Positions 34,571 through 47,820 are shown, counted from the stretch's first letter. The stretch: DNA of 64,000 bases from Hydractinia symbiolongicarpus (GCF_029227915.1 NC_079879.1:5704001-5768000), one strand, 5' to 3'. The notes: generated from the sequence alone by a model not told the origin. Translations and numbers: made by a program.

Positions 34571-35412
34571 TTGTAAGAGAATTTACATACTGGATGGTTC
34601 TTTTGTTATGAAAGTTTTTTTGCAGTAACTTTAATGACTAAGGTGTCTTTTTATGCCACTACCTGTACACATGATAGAGCTTAAAAGTACTGCCAAACTC
34701 TTTTTCCATGTATTGGAATAAAATGTTAGTGTTGATCATGTTGTTGTTATTTGTTTCTTTACAATACATATTATGACTGCTAGGTGATATATTTCTCTGT
34801 TTGCTATTACTTTTCCTAAAATTCATAGTTTCCAAATTAATTGTATTCATTTCCAAAGTTTTTTCGTGTAACATTTCTGTGATCTAATAGCAAGATTCTT
34901 AAAGATTAATTGTTTTTAGTGAAGAAGCTGATTATTGAAATCCACTAGCTGTTACTGTTTTGCCAATTTATATAACCAAAAATTGCAGCAAGCTCAACTG
35001 ACATCCAGTTATACAATGGCAAGTGCCTTAGCACAAGCAGATCGATATTAACAAATATGTTCTTGCTTAATTAGTCTTATATATTAATTCGGTATATAAC
35101 TTCACAATAAAAATAAATACGAGAAGTTTGATTGATGATGACATTTTTTATTTTATTTTAACGGATATTTCGTCTTGTTACTACAAGACAATTATCAACG
35201 TAAATTGTTACAATTATCTCAAAAGTTTTTTAAATATAATTTTCAACAACTACGCAATACACAGAGGACGTATAAAACAATACTTAACGAAACATATAAC
35301 ACATAACGGCATACCCAAAGGTATATAAACTATATACCGTTGGTGAGGGTAACGTCCACCGCGCGGTGCACAAATGCACTCCTCCCCTTGTTGACTATAA
35401 ATAATATTTATC

Positions 35413-36965
35413 TTAAAACAATTTTAATGGAACAGATAATCCCTGTACATTAAGCGTGGGACTGTTATCACAAATATACATGGCCTCAGCTATTTTTTTC
35501 TTTTTAAAGTGGTGAACATTATCTATCAAAATACTGAAGTTCTTTTGTTCACCAAGTTGGTAATTCTCAATGACTGAATGTTTTAGTATGTGAGAGTTCT
35601 TATCGCGTTTTTGGTGGTCTATCTTTCATTAAGCCTCCTGGCTGTTTCACCAATGTATGTAGCATCGCACTATTCCACCGGACAAGTATATTTGTACACA
35701 ACACCATGTTGTGTTCATCCTTGGTTCTATTTCACAGAAAATAGCAAACATAACATTTTACATTGATCAGCAATGCGTGGCTTGACATTGGCTGATAGAA
35801 ACTGTTTAAAAGTGTTAGACGCTTTACTAAGCAGTTACCATTATTTTCTAATTCGCTTTTCTTAAACGAAATTAACCTTATTTATTTTCCCGTAGCCAGA
35901 CTTGACAGAATAAAAACCATGAAAGGTGTTATTGGAGATTCATTGGTGTCTTCTTCAGAAACAGTGTCGGCATTTTGAATGTTGAAATTTCGCTGTGTGT
36001 TATTAATTACATTAGATACAACTGCTTCGGGATAAGTTTTTTATAAACACATTTTTTAAGTGATTTAGTTGGTATTTCAGATCTTGTGATTAAGAGCATA
36101 TATTAAACGCTCTCAACACCAACCATTTAACCGTTTCAACTTTCCATGGGCGTGATGCAGATGAATTCTAGTGTATTTATATGTCAGTGTTCGTGTCTCT
36201 TCGATAAATAGATGTGTTTTTACATCAAGAAAGGCTATGTAGTTATCGTTTTTAACTTCATATGTTCACTGGATATTCGAATGGTAACTATTAAGTGTGA
36301 TCAGCACATTGTTTATCTGGTTTTCATTAACAGTGTCATCTACATATTTCTTCCAAAATTTTACTGAATTTTCTAATTTTGGGACTATTTCATTCTCCAA
36401 CTCAACCATGAAGATATGCTAGGACTGGTCCTAGAGGCGAGCCCATTGCTACACCATCTACCTGAATATAAGTTGGTTGTTAAAACTGAAATGTACATGT
36501 TTTGTACATGAGATTAATAGATGTTTCATTTCCTCTCGCTTAATTTTTGTTTCTATAACTTTTTCAGCATATATCTTTTGCAATATTATGTCTATCTTTT
36601 GTTCCAACGGAACGTTGGTGAATAAACTAGTGACGTCAAAAGGTACTAGTTTGTAATTATGAGGTATCTTTTCTCCTTTCAATGATAATATAAAATCTAA
36701 AGAGCTTTCAGTAGTATATGTTGACTTTGTCAGCGGTGTTAAAGATTTCGCGAGGTAGTTTGATGTGTTGTAAGTAGCAGATCCGATATTCGATATGATG
36801 GGTCGTGATGGTAAATCGTCAGCTACTGTAGAATTAGGTGGTATCTTGTGAACCTTGGCGGTACCATAAAACTGAGCAGGGCTGGAACCTTGTGGATACA
36901 ACTTTTTGTATTCGTTTTCTGTGCTCTCTGAACTTGATTAATTTGTTTTCTTATTGACATTTGGT
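35413..36965 (-). mobile_element. Degenerate Penelope-like element (RT + GIY-YIG endonuclease)
   Basis: On the minus strand, 36901-36458 encodes 147 aa of reverse transcriptase (FYGTAKVHK, RPIISNIGSATYNTSNYLAK, FDVTSLFTNVPL). A frameshift then leads to VDGVAMGSPLGPVLAYLHG at about 36460-36400. Further on, VYKYTCPVE-stop-CDATYIGETARR at about 35705-35635 is the GIY-YIG motif, and the C-terminus (IAEAMYICDNSPTLNVQG) ends at TAA 35413. Expected RT catalytic YxDD and connecting parts are eroded, and the 5' part is missing before ~36965. RT plus C-terminal GIY-YIG is diagnostic of canonical Penelope-like elements. This copy is dead. Confidence 0.9.
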
Positions 36966-36969
36966 GTTA

Positions 36970-37190
36970 TATACATAGTGGTTGTATTATAAGATGGAGC
37001 GTAAATATCTACGCAAATGTTTATCGTCGTCTTGTGTTTAATCCCCTTCTAAACTGCCTTATCCCAAAAGAGCCAAAGCTCTTTTGTTAAAATTATTCTT
37101 CTATTTGATTTTTAATATTAATTGTTAATCAACCGCATTTGATGTGGTACTTTAATATCAGATTTTTATTTCCTTAAAGGGCGGAAGAAA
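36970..37190. other. Sequence between the Penelope remnant and the 83-bp array
   Basis: No feature recognised; AT-rich. Confidence 0.3.
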
Positions 37191-37199
37191 TTTACATCT

Positions 37200-37665
37200 G
37201 TAAGGCTTTAACAAAAAAGTTAGGAAAGAATTGGCAAGTCAGGAGCAATCCATACACATAAAGTTGGCTAACATTTGCGAAATTGCCTTCACAAAATATT
37301 CAGGTGAGAATTCCCGATTTTAAAAGCAATCCATACAACACATTCGGTTATGTTGGTAAATCGAGCCTCTGATAAGTAAGAGATACAGTTATTTCCGCAA
37401 ATTAGACCTTTGATAATCATTCAGGAAAGAGCTCCTGTTTCTAGAAGCAATCCATACATCACAGATTCGGTTATTTCGGTAAATTGAGCCATTGGTAAAC
37501 ATTCAGAAAAAGGATCCTGTTTCTAAAAGGAATCCGTACATAATAGATTTGATTGTTTCGGTGAGCTAGGTCGTTGAAAAAAAATTTAGGAAAATGGTCC
37601 TGTTTCTAGAAGCAATCCATACATAGCAGGTTCCGTTGTTTTGGTGAATTGGGCCTTTCATAACA
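37200..37665. repeat. Degenerate ~83-bp tandem array
   Basis: Five to six diverged units. The conserved order is AAGCAATCCATACATCAC, then GGTTATTTCGGTAAATTGAG, then CATTCAGGAAA and CTCCTGTTTCTAG. Unit starts are near 37224, 37325, 37445, 37527 and 37608, with one unit missing its core motif. The core ATCCATACA also marks the array at 42375-43620. Confidence 0.75.
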
Positions 37666-38878
37666 CCGAAGTCGGCACTTGTCTATGGCATTATCAGTTA
37701 AGCCCTGCAGATTTCTCTCGTTTCGCTTAATTTTGGCCGGAAATGAATTGTGTCTAATGTATTATCACATATACGAACTCTACTTGTCTTGTTTCGATGA
37801 ATTGAGGCCTGAATACTTTTGTATATAGCGATTATCTCGTGGTTGAACGAAACCTTTTTTTGATTCACAGCATTAAAACTTGTTAACATATACTGGAATG
37901 AACTTTAGGCAAACGTGTATCACGTCGTCTTCGTTAAGGATTAATCTGTTATGCTTTCGAATATAGAAGAATCCGTTTTTTTTGTGAAACAATTGTTAAT
38001 ATATATTGAACGATTGTAGTTTGTAGTTGTAGTTTCTTGATGAAATGTGTTTGTGTATTTCATAGACTGAAGTTATGAATTATACTTTCAGGTTTATTGA
38101 ATGGTTTTATGATGGTTCTCATAATGTATATAAATGTACTGACAGTAACTCAATTTTTCTTTGTAGTTTCCTCAAATAATTATTTTTTTCAAAAAATATG
38201 CTCATGCTCTACGAAAGTCAAAACCATTAGCATCTGTGGCATCACAGAATGTTTCACAAGAAGATTACTACTTCTTTATATATTGCTTTTTGTTAATATA
38301 GAAAGTTTTTTATGTGATTACTTCAAAAAAAATATGATCAAGCTTGTGGCCATCCTTTTTAATATATTACATAGCATGCCCGGAATGATATTTTGAAACA
38401 TTCACTTTCTGTTTGATAGCCCATTGTGATTGATTTCAATTTATTTCCACAAATGAATATATATAATACAGTGCCACGTATGAGGTGAGCTAGTTTTACG
38501 TATACTATACATCTTGTATTATTATAAGAAGCAAATAAGTACTTGTTAAAAAAATATATTCTACAAATAGTTGAAATAGTATACAGCTAATAGTTTTGAT
38601 TGAAGTAGAATGAAATGAATGCGGGCTAAAAGACTTTGGAACAAACTCAATTTCTTTATTCCCTTTATAGTTCAGAAACATATTTTAATGACTTGACACA
38701 AGTTGATAATATAAATTGATTACAAACAATAGAACATGCTGCGTGGAGTGAGTGAGGAGGAGAAGAAAACTGTTTTCAACATAAACGATGAAGATCCGTC
38801 TCGGAGATGGAGACCCGTCACGTCACATTAATTTTAATTGGGTTTTTATAGTTTTTTCGCGCACTTTCACATTGTCTT

Positions 38879-39382
38879 CTAATCTCCGTACAAATAGGAC
38901 AAGCGTGTGGTAAAAGTGAGAATCGAAAATATCGTAGTTCTTGATTGAAATCTTAACGTAAAGAGTTTCTTCAAGCAGCAAAAAGGAAGCAAGTAGCTAG
39001 ACATTTCTTTTTTGAGTATGCCGACTTCTTCTTCACATCTTTTCAACAGCTCTAATTCAATCAGAACAACTCTTTTAAATTTCATCAACAATCCTTTAAA
39101 AAATACGATGTAGTATATATTGGGAGATATTTTTGTGTAACAATATTTTCGTTGTTGCCACTATTTTTTGAGCCCTACAGTACCTCTATCCGAATGTTTT
39201 CACAATAAATTTAAAATCGTGATATACGAAGTGTCAAGAAATGTAACAACAATTCTACTTACCATCAATTCCGGTATTTTCCATCCATTGGGATGACACT
39301 TCATGAAGTCTACCCATAGTTGAGAACTGTTTTGTGATGGCGGCATTGTAGCCAATAAATCCAATGCTAATTGAATGTGTTC
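38879..39382 (-). CDS. Possible 3' end of an unidentified gene (two exons)
   Basis: Exon A, 39382-39263, has an acceptor (ttgaag|GAACAC) and a strong donor (GATG|gtaagt). Exon B, 39093-38879, has an acceptor (tttaaag|GATTG) and ends in TAG. They join in phase through a GGA codon and encode GFIGYNAAITKQFSTMGRLH, EVSSQWMENTGIDG, then LLMKFKRVVLIELELLKRCE, EEVGILKKEM, which looks like helical, partly coiled-coil sequence. I do not recognise the family, and I found no upstream exons. An alternative frame in exon A is also open, so this may be chance. Confidence 0.35.
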
Positions 39383-39389
39383 CTTCAAA

Positions 39390-41430
39390 TATGAAAAAGT
39401 AGAAAATAAAGTATGATGACACAACATGTATCAACAAAAATGTATTGGAGTTTGTTTCACTATCCAAAATTCAAAACAACAGACAAAATGTTTTTGAATA
39501 TCAAGCCAAAAAAATCTGTATATTTTGAGATAAAAATATAGTATGTTCCCTAATTCTAATAACCATATCCTAATACTGTATATATTTAGAAATAAAAACA
39601 CATTGAGCAAAATATTTCAGCATCAAGCATTCGTTGTAAAATTTAAAAACTTTAAAAATTGTAAAATTTAAACCCTCTACTTCTATTTTATACATAAACA
39701 GTATTGGCTCTCAAGTTTTACTACCATACAATATAATTTTCAACATTTATAATTTTTATCAGAGTCTCCACAGATTTACATACTATGTAATTCAATTCTC
39801 CTTTTATTATCTGCCTTCTTTGTTTCTTGTTTGTCCTTATATGCATTGCTTCTGCCCATGAAATAAGGTGTCGTTGTCCTTTTCGCTAGCTGTTGTTATT
39901 TTTAAATTTTTCACGGAGCAACTTTCCCATTTTGCTAGATCTTTTTCAGAGAGAAGATATATTCAGATGATAGAATATATCTTACCTACTTTAATCATAG
40001 AAACTTTGCAAGATTGAATTGAATTGAACAAGAATTTCGAAAAGTGAAATTAAATTTCGTGAGATAAATTTTCGCCATGGCACCATTATGCGATTGTTTC
40101 ATGAAAAGTACATACACATTTTCAATGTGTTTATTGAAATTTCAACACGTTCTTGTTTCAATTATTCCTTTTGAAATTCACTATATTGGTCAGGAAGGAA
40201 TCATTTTTAGCTCGAAATATAATTTTTCTGCACTTCACTCACAAGCTACCTAGATATACAACCACCTTCAATCTACATTCGCTCGGCGTTCATTTTTTTT
40301 AAATAATGAAACAATATTCAGCAACCTTTCCCAACAAACTATCTGATGCTGATTAATTAAGTCTCAAATGATCCTCCATTATAGAAAACTTCATAGATTG
40401 TTATTAAACAATTGATATTTTATACTCTTAGCCTTTTACTTTGTGTTTAGTACTCTACTGTGAGTTCCTGTGTTATGATAGTTATCCTTTTTAACTCACC
40501 GCTGAAGGCAAAAAAGAAGGTGAGATAACTCTTGTACACGCCTAACTGGCTGGCCATCTCCAAAGGCTTTCAGTCTGTCTAGCCATAAATTTGGCCAGGA
40601 GACCCAGCGTTGTCCTTTCAAACCACCCTTATAATCATTTTTTCTTTCTCTATAAAAGAAAGCTTAAATAACTAGGCCAGCCATAAATTATAATATGAAA
40701 TGTTGTGGAAGGTTGAGCTGGGTATCCTGGCTACAGCCTCTGCTGTCTAGTGTAAGTGGCGGCTTCTCAAGTTTGTAGATACCGATGATGGCGTAAATAA
40801 ATAAATCTTAGTGTTATATTTCCTTGTCTGAAAACAGGGTAGAGGGTGGGGAACAAGGATGCAGTAGTCCGTAAACCGCGGAGCGCCCTGCAGTGCAGCG
40901 GATAGACGCAGAAGCGATGCGCTCCGCCCTGACATGGTCACCAGGTCTCTACATTATATGGATTCTTGGATCTCCTGAAAAAATCATCATTATATCCATT
41001 TTTTATACATATGGTCAATATATCAATATTTAGAAGCCCGTTCATTCCAGTGCATATGGACATAATATCCATTCTACATTATCGATATATTGTCCGTTTT
41101 TTATAGTGAGGATGTTGTAAAAACAAAGCCCTTGGAAGTCAAAAAAGTCATAACGAGGACATTTTAAACCTTGTCAAAACCCAACCCAACAACTTTACTA
41201 TTTAAATCTGACTGTTCAAATCTTCGTTGTCGAACCATTAACTTTTGATTAATCACGATAGAAAATTCGAAGAGCTTAAATTTCTGATTTGTTTCCATTT
41301 TAAAAAAGCTGCAAAAGATAAATAAGAATTTCATCCATATCGTTACTTATCGGTACTGGCATGGATAGAACTTGATGATGTGGTTACAAAAGATTGCGTA
41401 ACAAAAGGGTATAACTGTATGAATTTTAAA
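39390..41430. other. Sequence without a recognised gene
   Basis: Between 40490 and 40975 the composition is less AT-rich and repeat-like (GCCATAAATTTGGCCAGGAG, GGAGCGCCCTGCAGTGCAGC), perhaps a SINE or other interspersed repeat; no ends could be defined. Confidence 0.3.
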
Positions 41431-41451
41431 TTTTGAATTGATTTGGATTAT

Positions 41452-41623
41452 TGTTTGTTGCAGTATGAAACTAATTACTGCACACCATGTTGTTCTTCCA
41501 TTTGAACTACCACCTTCAAAGATGGATTGGATTCGAACCAATAACTTTCATGGTTTTACAACAATAGACATTTGCTTGGAATTCACAAAATTCAATGTCA
41601 CTTCAAATAAAAACACATCATAA
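41452..41623 (+). CDS. Possible isolated terminal exon, unidentified
   Basis: A good polypyrimidine tract and AG (ttgtttgttgcag) precede an open frame, MKLITAHHVVLPFELPPSKM and so on, ending in TAA near 41623. No family is recognised, and no partner exon on the plus strand was found. Treat it as weak. Confidence 0.15.
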
Positions 41624-41839
41624 AGCTTGTTGTTACAAAATTAATTGTGAGTTAAAAACCCTAGCTAAGTATTACAGGTTTATTGAAACTGTTGTCTCCT
41701 TGAATTAACAAACTTTAGACTTCGCCAAAGTTTTTATTAAAGTAAAGGGTGTAGCCAGCTATTTGAAAACTTTTGTTGCAGCCAACTGGTATTCGGCTAT
41801 TTTTGCTTTTTAGGCAAATTTTTTAAAAAATTCACGTTA

Positions 41840-41940
41840 ATTTAAATACAACCTAGACCCGGGACGAGGTTGTATTATTATAACCTCGCTACGGACGACG
41901 TTGTACTTATGAAACATAATACAAGTTAACCTGGGAAGAG
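41840..41940. repeat. Palindromic GC-richer segment
   Basis: TACAACCTAGACCCGGGACG followed by AGGTTGTATTATTATAACCT gives an imperfect hairpin, and ACCTCG phrases repeat. Probably the end of a small DNA element. Confidence 0.4.
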
Positions 41941-42374
41941 GTCAGGGAAGGGCAACAAAAAGTTAGTATGTATCACCATGCTCGACAGCATGACTACATG
42001 TATTAATGTAACTGTTTCTCTTTTATTACTTGCAGAGTAATGAATTACCCAATGGGTTATAGCATATGCTTGCCATTTATAAAACAACGCCTCCATCCAT
42101 GATCGTACGCATTTAATATTTTGCAACGTGAAATTCATCCTTGAACAAAATTTAAAATTTTAGGCTTACTAAATATCTTGAATTAACATTTAAGGTCGAT
42201 TTTGATCACATGAAACGTGTACAACTGTTCTAAATTTTAACGAGCTTGTTCGAAAACGCATGCTGTACAAAAAAGCAAGGGGAAACTTCATTCTAGTCAA
42301 TACACAAGCAAGCGAACTGAATTAAGTAATAGGGGAAGATGTCCTATTAGGGTAAATATTTAGGCAAGTAGCCA

Positions 42375-43620
42375 GGCCCATCCATACCTACACATACAAT
42401 ACTAAAAACAAAATTTAGGAAACTATTCCCGCAATAAATACGATATTGAATGTATTGTGAAGCTAAACAAGGAGAAGCTTATTCTGATTAAAAAATAATT
42501 AGACAAGTAGCGAAACCTATCAATTCATCATTAAAAAAGTATTTTGGGGAATAACCTTACGCAATATAAAAAAAGAACAGAATAAAAAAACGTCAAACGA
42601 TCACTTTTTTCTATTCAAAAATCGAAAGGGCGAGTAGCACACGCGTGCGTATATCATTGCATGTGCATACATCAAAGATTTTGTTAAAGCTCTCTCGCAC
42701 CAAATGAAATGTTCAATGTTCTAGCAAGCAAATAAAAAAACTTTTCTTCTACTCTGTAAACAGGCAAGGGAGCAAAAGATCCTGCAATACAACCTAACAA
42801 AGAGATCTGATAAAAACGACATCGCGAAAGGTGAAGTATTAAATCTCTTGGTCGGCCAATTCGAGACTTTATTTCACTCAGAAAACAGGCACGAGAGTGT
42901 GAGACCCATCCATACATCATTTAAAATGAGAATTTTGGAAGTTGCTTTTCACGCTGAATAAAAAGTTAGATATCCATCCATACACTACTAAAAAGGAGAT
43001 TTAGATAATATCAGATGTCCTAACATGTGAATTCACAGGAAGACTTTATCCCACTCAGTAAGAAGCAGGAACGGGGGAGACTGATTCATACCACCATACA
43101 ATATTAAAAGGATATTTTGCAAAATACCTTCAGGCGGAAAAAACATACAGCATGTCGTAGCAGACCTGTGTATACAACATTAGTTCTCCTCAGTAAACAA
43201 CCAAGAAAATGAGAGATCCATCCATACCTTATAAAAATAGAGATTCTATCGATATACATGCATCATTTAAAAAACGCATTTTTTTAATTTACCCTTCTCG
43301 CGAATTAAAATATTCAGCACGCCAACCTGGTAGAAAACTTTATGCTAGACACTAAACAAGGAGTGATGTTTGATGCCCATCCATACACCACTAAGAAGGA
43401 GATTTTGGAAAAAAGTCGCAAATACGCTTGTACGAAATAATAAATTAGATGTTCTAACAGCTCAATTCATGGAATACTTTATTTTTTATCTTAACACAGT
43501 AAGTTTGCTGGAATGTGGGACACCTATACATACATTTATCAAAGGAGAGATATTAAAACAAACAGTAGATTTGGATAACTATCCATACACAAATAAAAAC
43601 GATATTTTAGAAAAATAATT
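42375..43620. repeat. Degenerate ~135-bp tandem array (CCATCCATACA units)
   Basis: About nine diverged units. Two blocks alternate: block A, TTTATYCCACTCAGTAAACA with GGCAAGRRAGTGAGA; block B, CCATCCATACATCATTAAAA with AGGAGATTTTGGAAAATACC. Block B occurs near 42378, 42513, 42785, 42906, 42976, 43087, 43221, 43379, 43521 and 43580. One stretch keeps an 82-aa open frame (43370-43618), but its repeated peptide is not a known domain. The core ATCCATACA is shared with the array at 37200-37665. Confidence 0.7.
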
Positions 43621-43797
43621 GTGTGTCATGTTTTTTTTGCTGTTTATAGGAAGCAGTGTAATTTGATTTTGAACTTTTAATATTTTTAAAACTAAAACCT
43701 CATGACAACAATGATAAAAAAGTATATGGACTTTTTTTGTTCGTAGCTGTTAGAAAAACTAATATTACTAATATTTATAGGACACATTTTAATTGCA

Positions 43798-44407
43798 GAC
43801 GATGTTTTATACTGTATAAATATTCATTATAAATGAATGAATAAAAAATGAATAAATAAATAAATAAACTATTCGGAGGAACATAGTTATTAATATAGTG
43901 TAACTAGCTATATAAAATTGAGTTATGACTGCATCTTTCACGTTTTACCGGCAATGTTACTTGTCTACATTTATAACGACGATATGGTTGCTACGAAGTT
44001 AAGTTATATTGCGCTGTACAAGGCCCGTTCTTAAAGCTCTCTAGCCATTGAACGCTACGACTTTCTCATAACCGGTTGAAAATAGCTATTAGTTAATAAT
44101 GACGATGTTTTATACTGTATAAATATTCATTATAAATAAATGAATGAATAAAAAATGAATAAATAAATAAATAAACTATTCGGAGGAACATAGTTATTAA
44201 TATAGTGTAACTAGCTATATAAAATTGAGTTATGACTGCATCTTTCACATTTTACCGGCAATGTTAATTGTCTACATTTATAACGGCGATATGGTTGCTA
44301 CGAAGTTAAGTTATATTGCGCTGTACAAGGCCCGTTCTTAAAGCTCTCTAGCCATTGAACGCTACGACTTTCTCATAACCGGTTGAAAATAGCTATTAGT
44401 TAATAAT
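43798..44407. repeat. 303-bp tandem duplication
   Basis: 43798-44100 and 44101-44407 both start GACGATGTTTTATACTGTAT and end GCTATTAGTTAATAAT. They differ only by a 4-bp change in the AATGAATAAA tract and a few substitutions (for example TTACTTGTC/TTAATTGTC, AACGACG/AACGGCG). The junction is exact, so it is a recent duplication. No gene lies inside. Confidence 0.95.
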
Positions 44408-44409
44408 AG

Positions 44410-47400
44410 GGTAAATAGAATTTGATTTAGCTAATATTGCGTGTATTTCGACTCCTAAAAAGAAATAGTACTGTAGCATTTTTTTTGCAAAACAGGAAAA
44501 TTTGTTGAGTTATTTCTAAAAGGTTTTTTAGTAACACTAATTGACCAAGGCAGTTCACAAGATAGCGTATAGCTCTGAATAGACCATTTCGGAGATTATG
44601 CGCCATTATGAATTTGCGGAACTCGGTGGTGCAAGTTGAACTTTGGACTTCACGTTTATTCAGTCATTTGCCTTGCGAAACTGCTGGCGGCAGGAAAGTT
44701 TTGATTTTTGATATCTGTTTTTATCTTTGTGATACTAATTTTATGATATATATTTTGAAAAAAACTTTTATTAGGCACTTTGTACTTTTAATTTCTTTTT
44801 GTACAATAAAGGCAACTTAATATATCCTAAAAGCCTTTAAACTAGCTAGCTAGCTAGAGGTCTCCCAAAAATGCTTTTAGGACACTGTACTGTAGCTAGC
44901 TATAAGGCTGTAATTAGTAATTAATGCTTGGTTAAAGGTAACTTCATTTTATATTTAGATATTTAAAATTGTGTAGCTACTTTGTGCATTATAAACATAT
45001 TGGCATTGGATTTTAAACTTGGATTATACTTTACTTCAGAGAGAAATTTTTGATTTTGGAAATACCTTACTGGATTTGGACTTGAACTATGTTTTTGGAT
45101 TTGTAAAGAAATGTTTAGGTTGTAATATTTGTAAAGATATAGAGAGTTATAATCCATTGTCAAAATACTTGTCAAAACTCTATAGTGTTATTTATTCCTA
45201 AAGTGAAACTTAAGCTCGCAAAATAATCTGGCTTCTTTTCTATAACGGATGTAAAAATTTTCAATACACTGCCCATAGAAATACGGTAACAGGTTCAGTC
45301 GCAGATTTTAGGAATAGAGTCATGAGTCATTTTAATTGCAAATAATTTTTATTATTTTGATATTTTTATAATTTTGTTTCTCGGTGTATGTTTGACCCTT
45401 GATTCGTCTACTTAAACACTCCTATCTTTGAGTCTTTCAAGAGTGGTATTAGAAAGAATACCTGTCTTTCTTCCCTGCTTCCATAGCAGAAAAAGCTATT
45501 AATTATTAATATGAGGGGTGGTAATAAATTGAAATGGGTCATAAAATTTTTCGAAATTTGGCGTTGCTTGTTCAATTTTTCAACACAAGTCAATAATAAA
45601 AAAAGGTAGGAAATTAGCTCACTGAAGAGAGAGGGGTATTTCAACTGGCAATATTACCTGTACATATAATGTGACCCTCCTGAAAGTCAATATACTGAAT
45701 AAAAATTTGACTACTTATTTGAATAATTATGGTATCAAGTTAGCAATATCTCTACACTGTCTCAACTTAACAAGGATTGTCCAGATTTCAGACATTTCTA
45801 GCCTAGTTAACTAAGTTTTCTTCGAGATATTAAAATTGAGTTTCTTATTTAATAATTTTCCAGTGCAAAACCGAATTAAAATCAACCAATAAACATAAAG
45901 CCAGCATGACCACATCTAACATTAAAGATTTCTCAATACTGATCACGTGAGCAAAAAACAATAGAATTTCTTGCCTTAAAGTATTCACAAATTTCTTTCA
46001 TACAAGACAAAAAATATCTTCTGAGCAATTGTATTTCAATTGGCATAACTGGTATTTTATTTAATAAAGCATGTTAACATCAAAGATAAATGTATCATAA
46101 ATGTAAAAAACAACTTTTTAAGACAAAGCATTCTTACTACTAAGTGAGCACACAACACTATTCTTCTTGCTTTAAAAAATAAGATTAAAATAATTCGTTA
46201 ACAAAATTCAATCTAGCTCAGGCTACAAAAAGTTAATTATATGCTTAACTCAGATATCTTTGAAAAGATGCCATACACTGCCTCTTTTTTCAACAATAAA
46301 TGCAAATGCACTAGCTCTTTTGGAACATGTATTCAGTATGGAATTAGCTACCTTTCATGTTGATAGAAAATATATTTAAAAAAAGTATTCTGTTTATATA
46401 AAAAATCAACTCTGGCCTACTTTTCACCACATCAGATTTTAAAAACTAACGTTTTTCTCAAAAAAATATTTTAATTTTTTTATAAAATTATTATTCAACA
46501 GATAACCGAAAAAAACATATCAATTTAAACTTTTTAATAGCAAATTTCCAGAGTTAATGTATACTATTAATAGCATGGCTTTATTACGTATTATGACGTT
46601 TAACAGTTAAAAATTTATTGTTGCCAGAAATTGTATCCTGGAAGAATCAATTTTTATATGAAAATTATAACAATAATCATAATTTTCCTCAAAAAGTTAC
46701 TTTTTGGCCTTATAACAGCAGATCACTGAGAATTTACACAACTAAAAATCTTGTGGTAACATTTTTAAAATTAAAAATCTTGATTTTGTAAACATTATAT
46801 GCACAAATTTTAAAAATTATAAAAAAAAATTAAAAGTAATTGGAAATATCATCTTTTTTAAAACATCTATGGACACGCTGCGTACAAAAAAAGAATTGTA
46901 TGGAGCAAAAGATCAAAATGGAACTGAAGTTTAAAAAAAATGTCTTTTAGTAAAAAACACAATCGTTACGGAGAAAATATCACTTGCCGTAAAAATATAG
47001 TCTGCGGCCATGTGGAGGGGCGGATGGACATAGCAAACAAAATAGTAGATGATCGCAGTGAATACAACATGGTATGACATAGCCCTCCCTTTGTCATGTA
47101 TTCCTGCAGTATATATTTGCTATAGGTTACTTCTAACGACAAAGCAATGTGTTTCGTTAATATATTAACACTTTTAAACCACTCCATAAGTGAATAATAA
47201 AAAATAAAAAATTGCATGCGCAAATTAACAAATATAGGTTCATTCGTGTTGTTTTTTTCATGGAATTCCTGGTACAATGTGCATATGTTATACAGTGACA
47301 GTCTTATCTCTAGTTCTGATTCACTGGTGGGACTGTCAAGATTGAGGCCCTAGACGCCTCTTTAGTTTTGATCTTTAATAAATCCCAGTTAAATAAGATG

Positions 47401-47590
47401 TTCCAAGGGTACAATCTTAACGGCCCCATCACTGCTTCTCTGCTATCGTAATAACTCCAGTTTAAAATGGTGCCAGGAGTAATTCTTGTAAGTAGATGTT
47501 TTTTATCTTCTCTTTTTTTCTCATTTTCTGTGATCGCTTTTACTTTCGATTTTTTGTCGATTTATTATTTGTTACTTTTTCTGTTTAAAG
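44410..47590. other. Gene-poor sequence
   Basis: A GCTAGCTAGCTAG tract lies at 44847-44860. The minus-strand 103-aa frame at 46966-47277 has no recognisable domain. No exons were supported. Confidence 0.35.
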
Positions 47591-47595
47591 TGTAA

Positions 47596-47820
47596 ATGAT
47601 ACAGTTTCCCTGTAGTGTGTGTGGAAAACCAGTTAAAAACAACAGACATGCAATTTTAAGCAATTATTGTGATAAGTGGTCCCACTGTAATTGCAATGAA
47701 ATCTATACTTTTGAATACCTATTTCATTAAACAAGGTCCAATGATCCTTGGCTATGCCTAAGTTATGTAAATCATGCCATGCCCTTTTTTTATTCCTCAG
47801 ATACAAATGTCGTAAAAATA
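47596..47820 (+). pseudogene. PHD-like finger fragment of a retroelement
   Basis: From ATG 47596 the frame reads FPCSVCGKPVKNNRHAI, then YCDKWSHCNCNEI and a stop at 47728. After a frameshift it resumes SNDPWLCLSYVNHAMPFF. The C-X2-C...C-X2-W-x-H-x-x-C...NDPWxC pattern is a PHD-type finger that I associate with the N-terminal part of cnidarian non-LTR retroelement proteins. Only this fragment is left. One expected cysteine position is altered (HCNC where KC is usual). Confidence 0.6.

Noticed and set aside
41347-41541. Minus-strand 64-aa frame overlapping a possible plus-strand exon
   Set aside because: Antisense shadow with no domain or splice signals.
46966-47277. 103-aa minus-strand frame
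   Set aside because: No domain, no splice support, composition typical of AT-rich noise.
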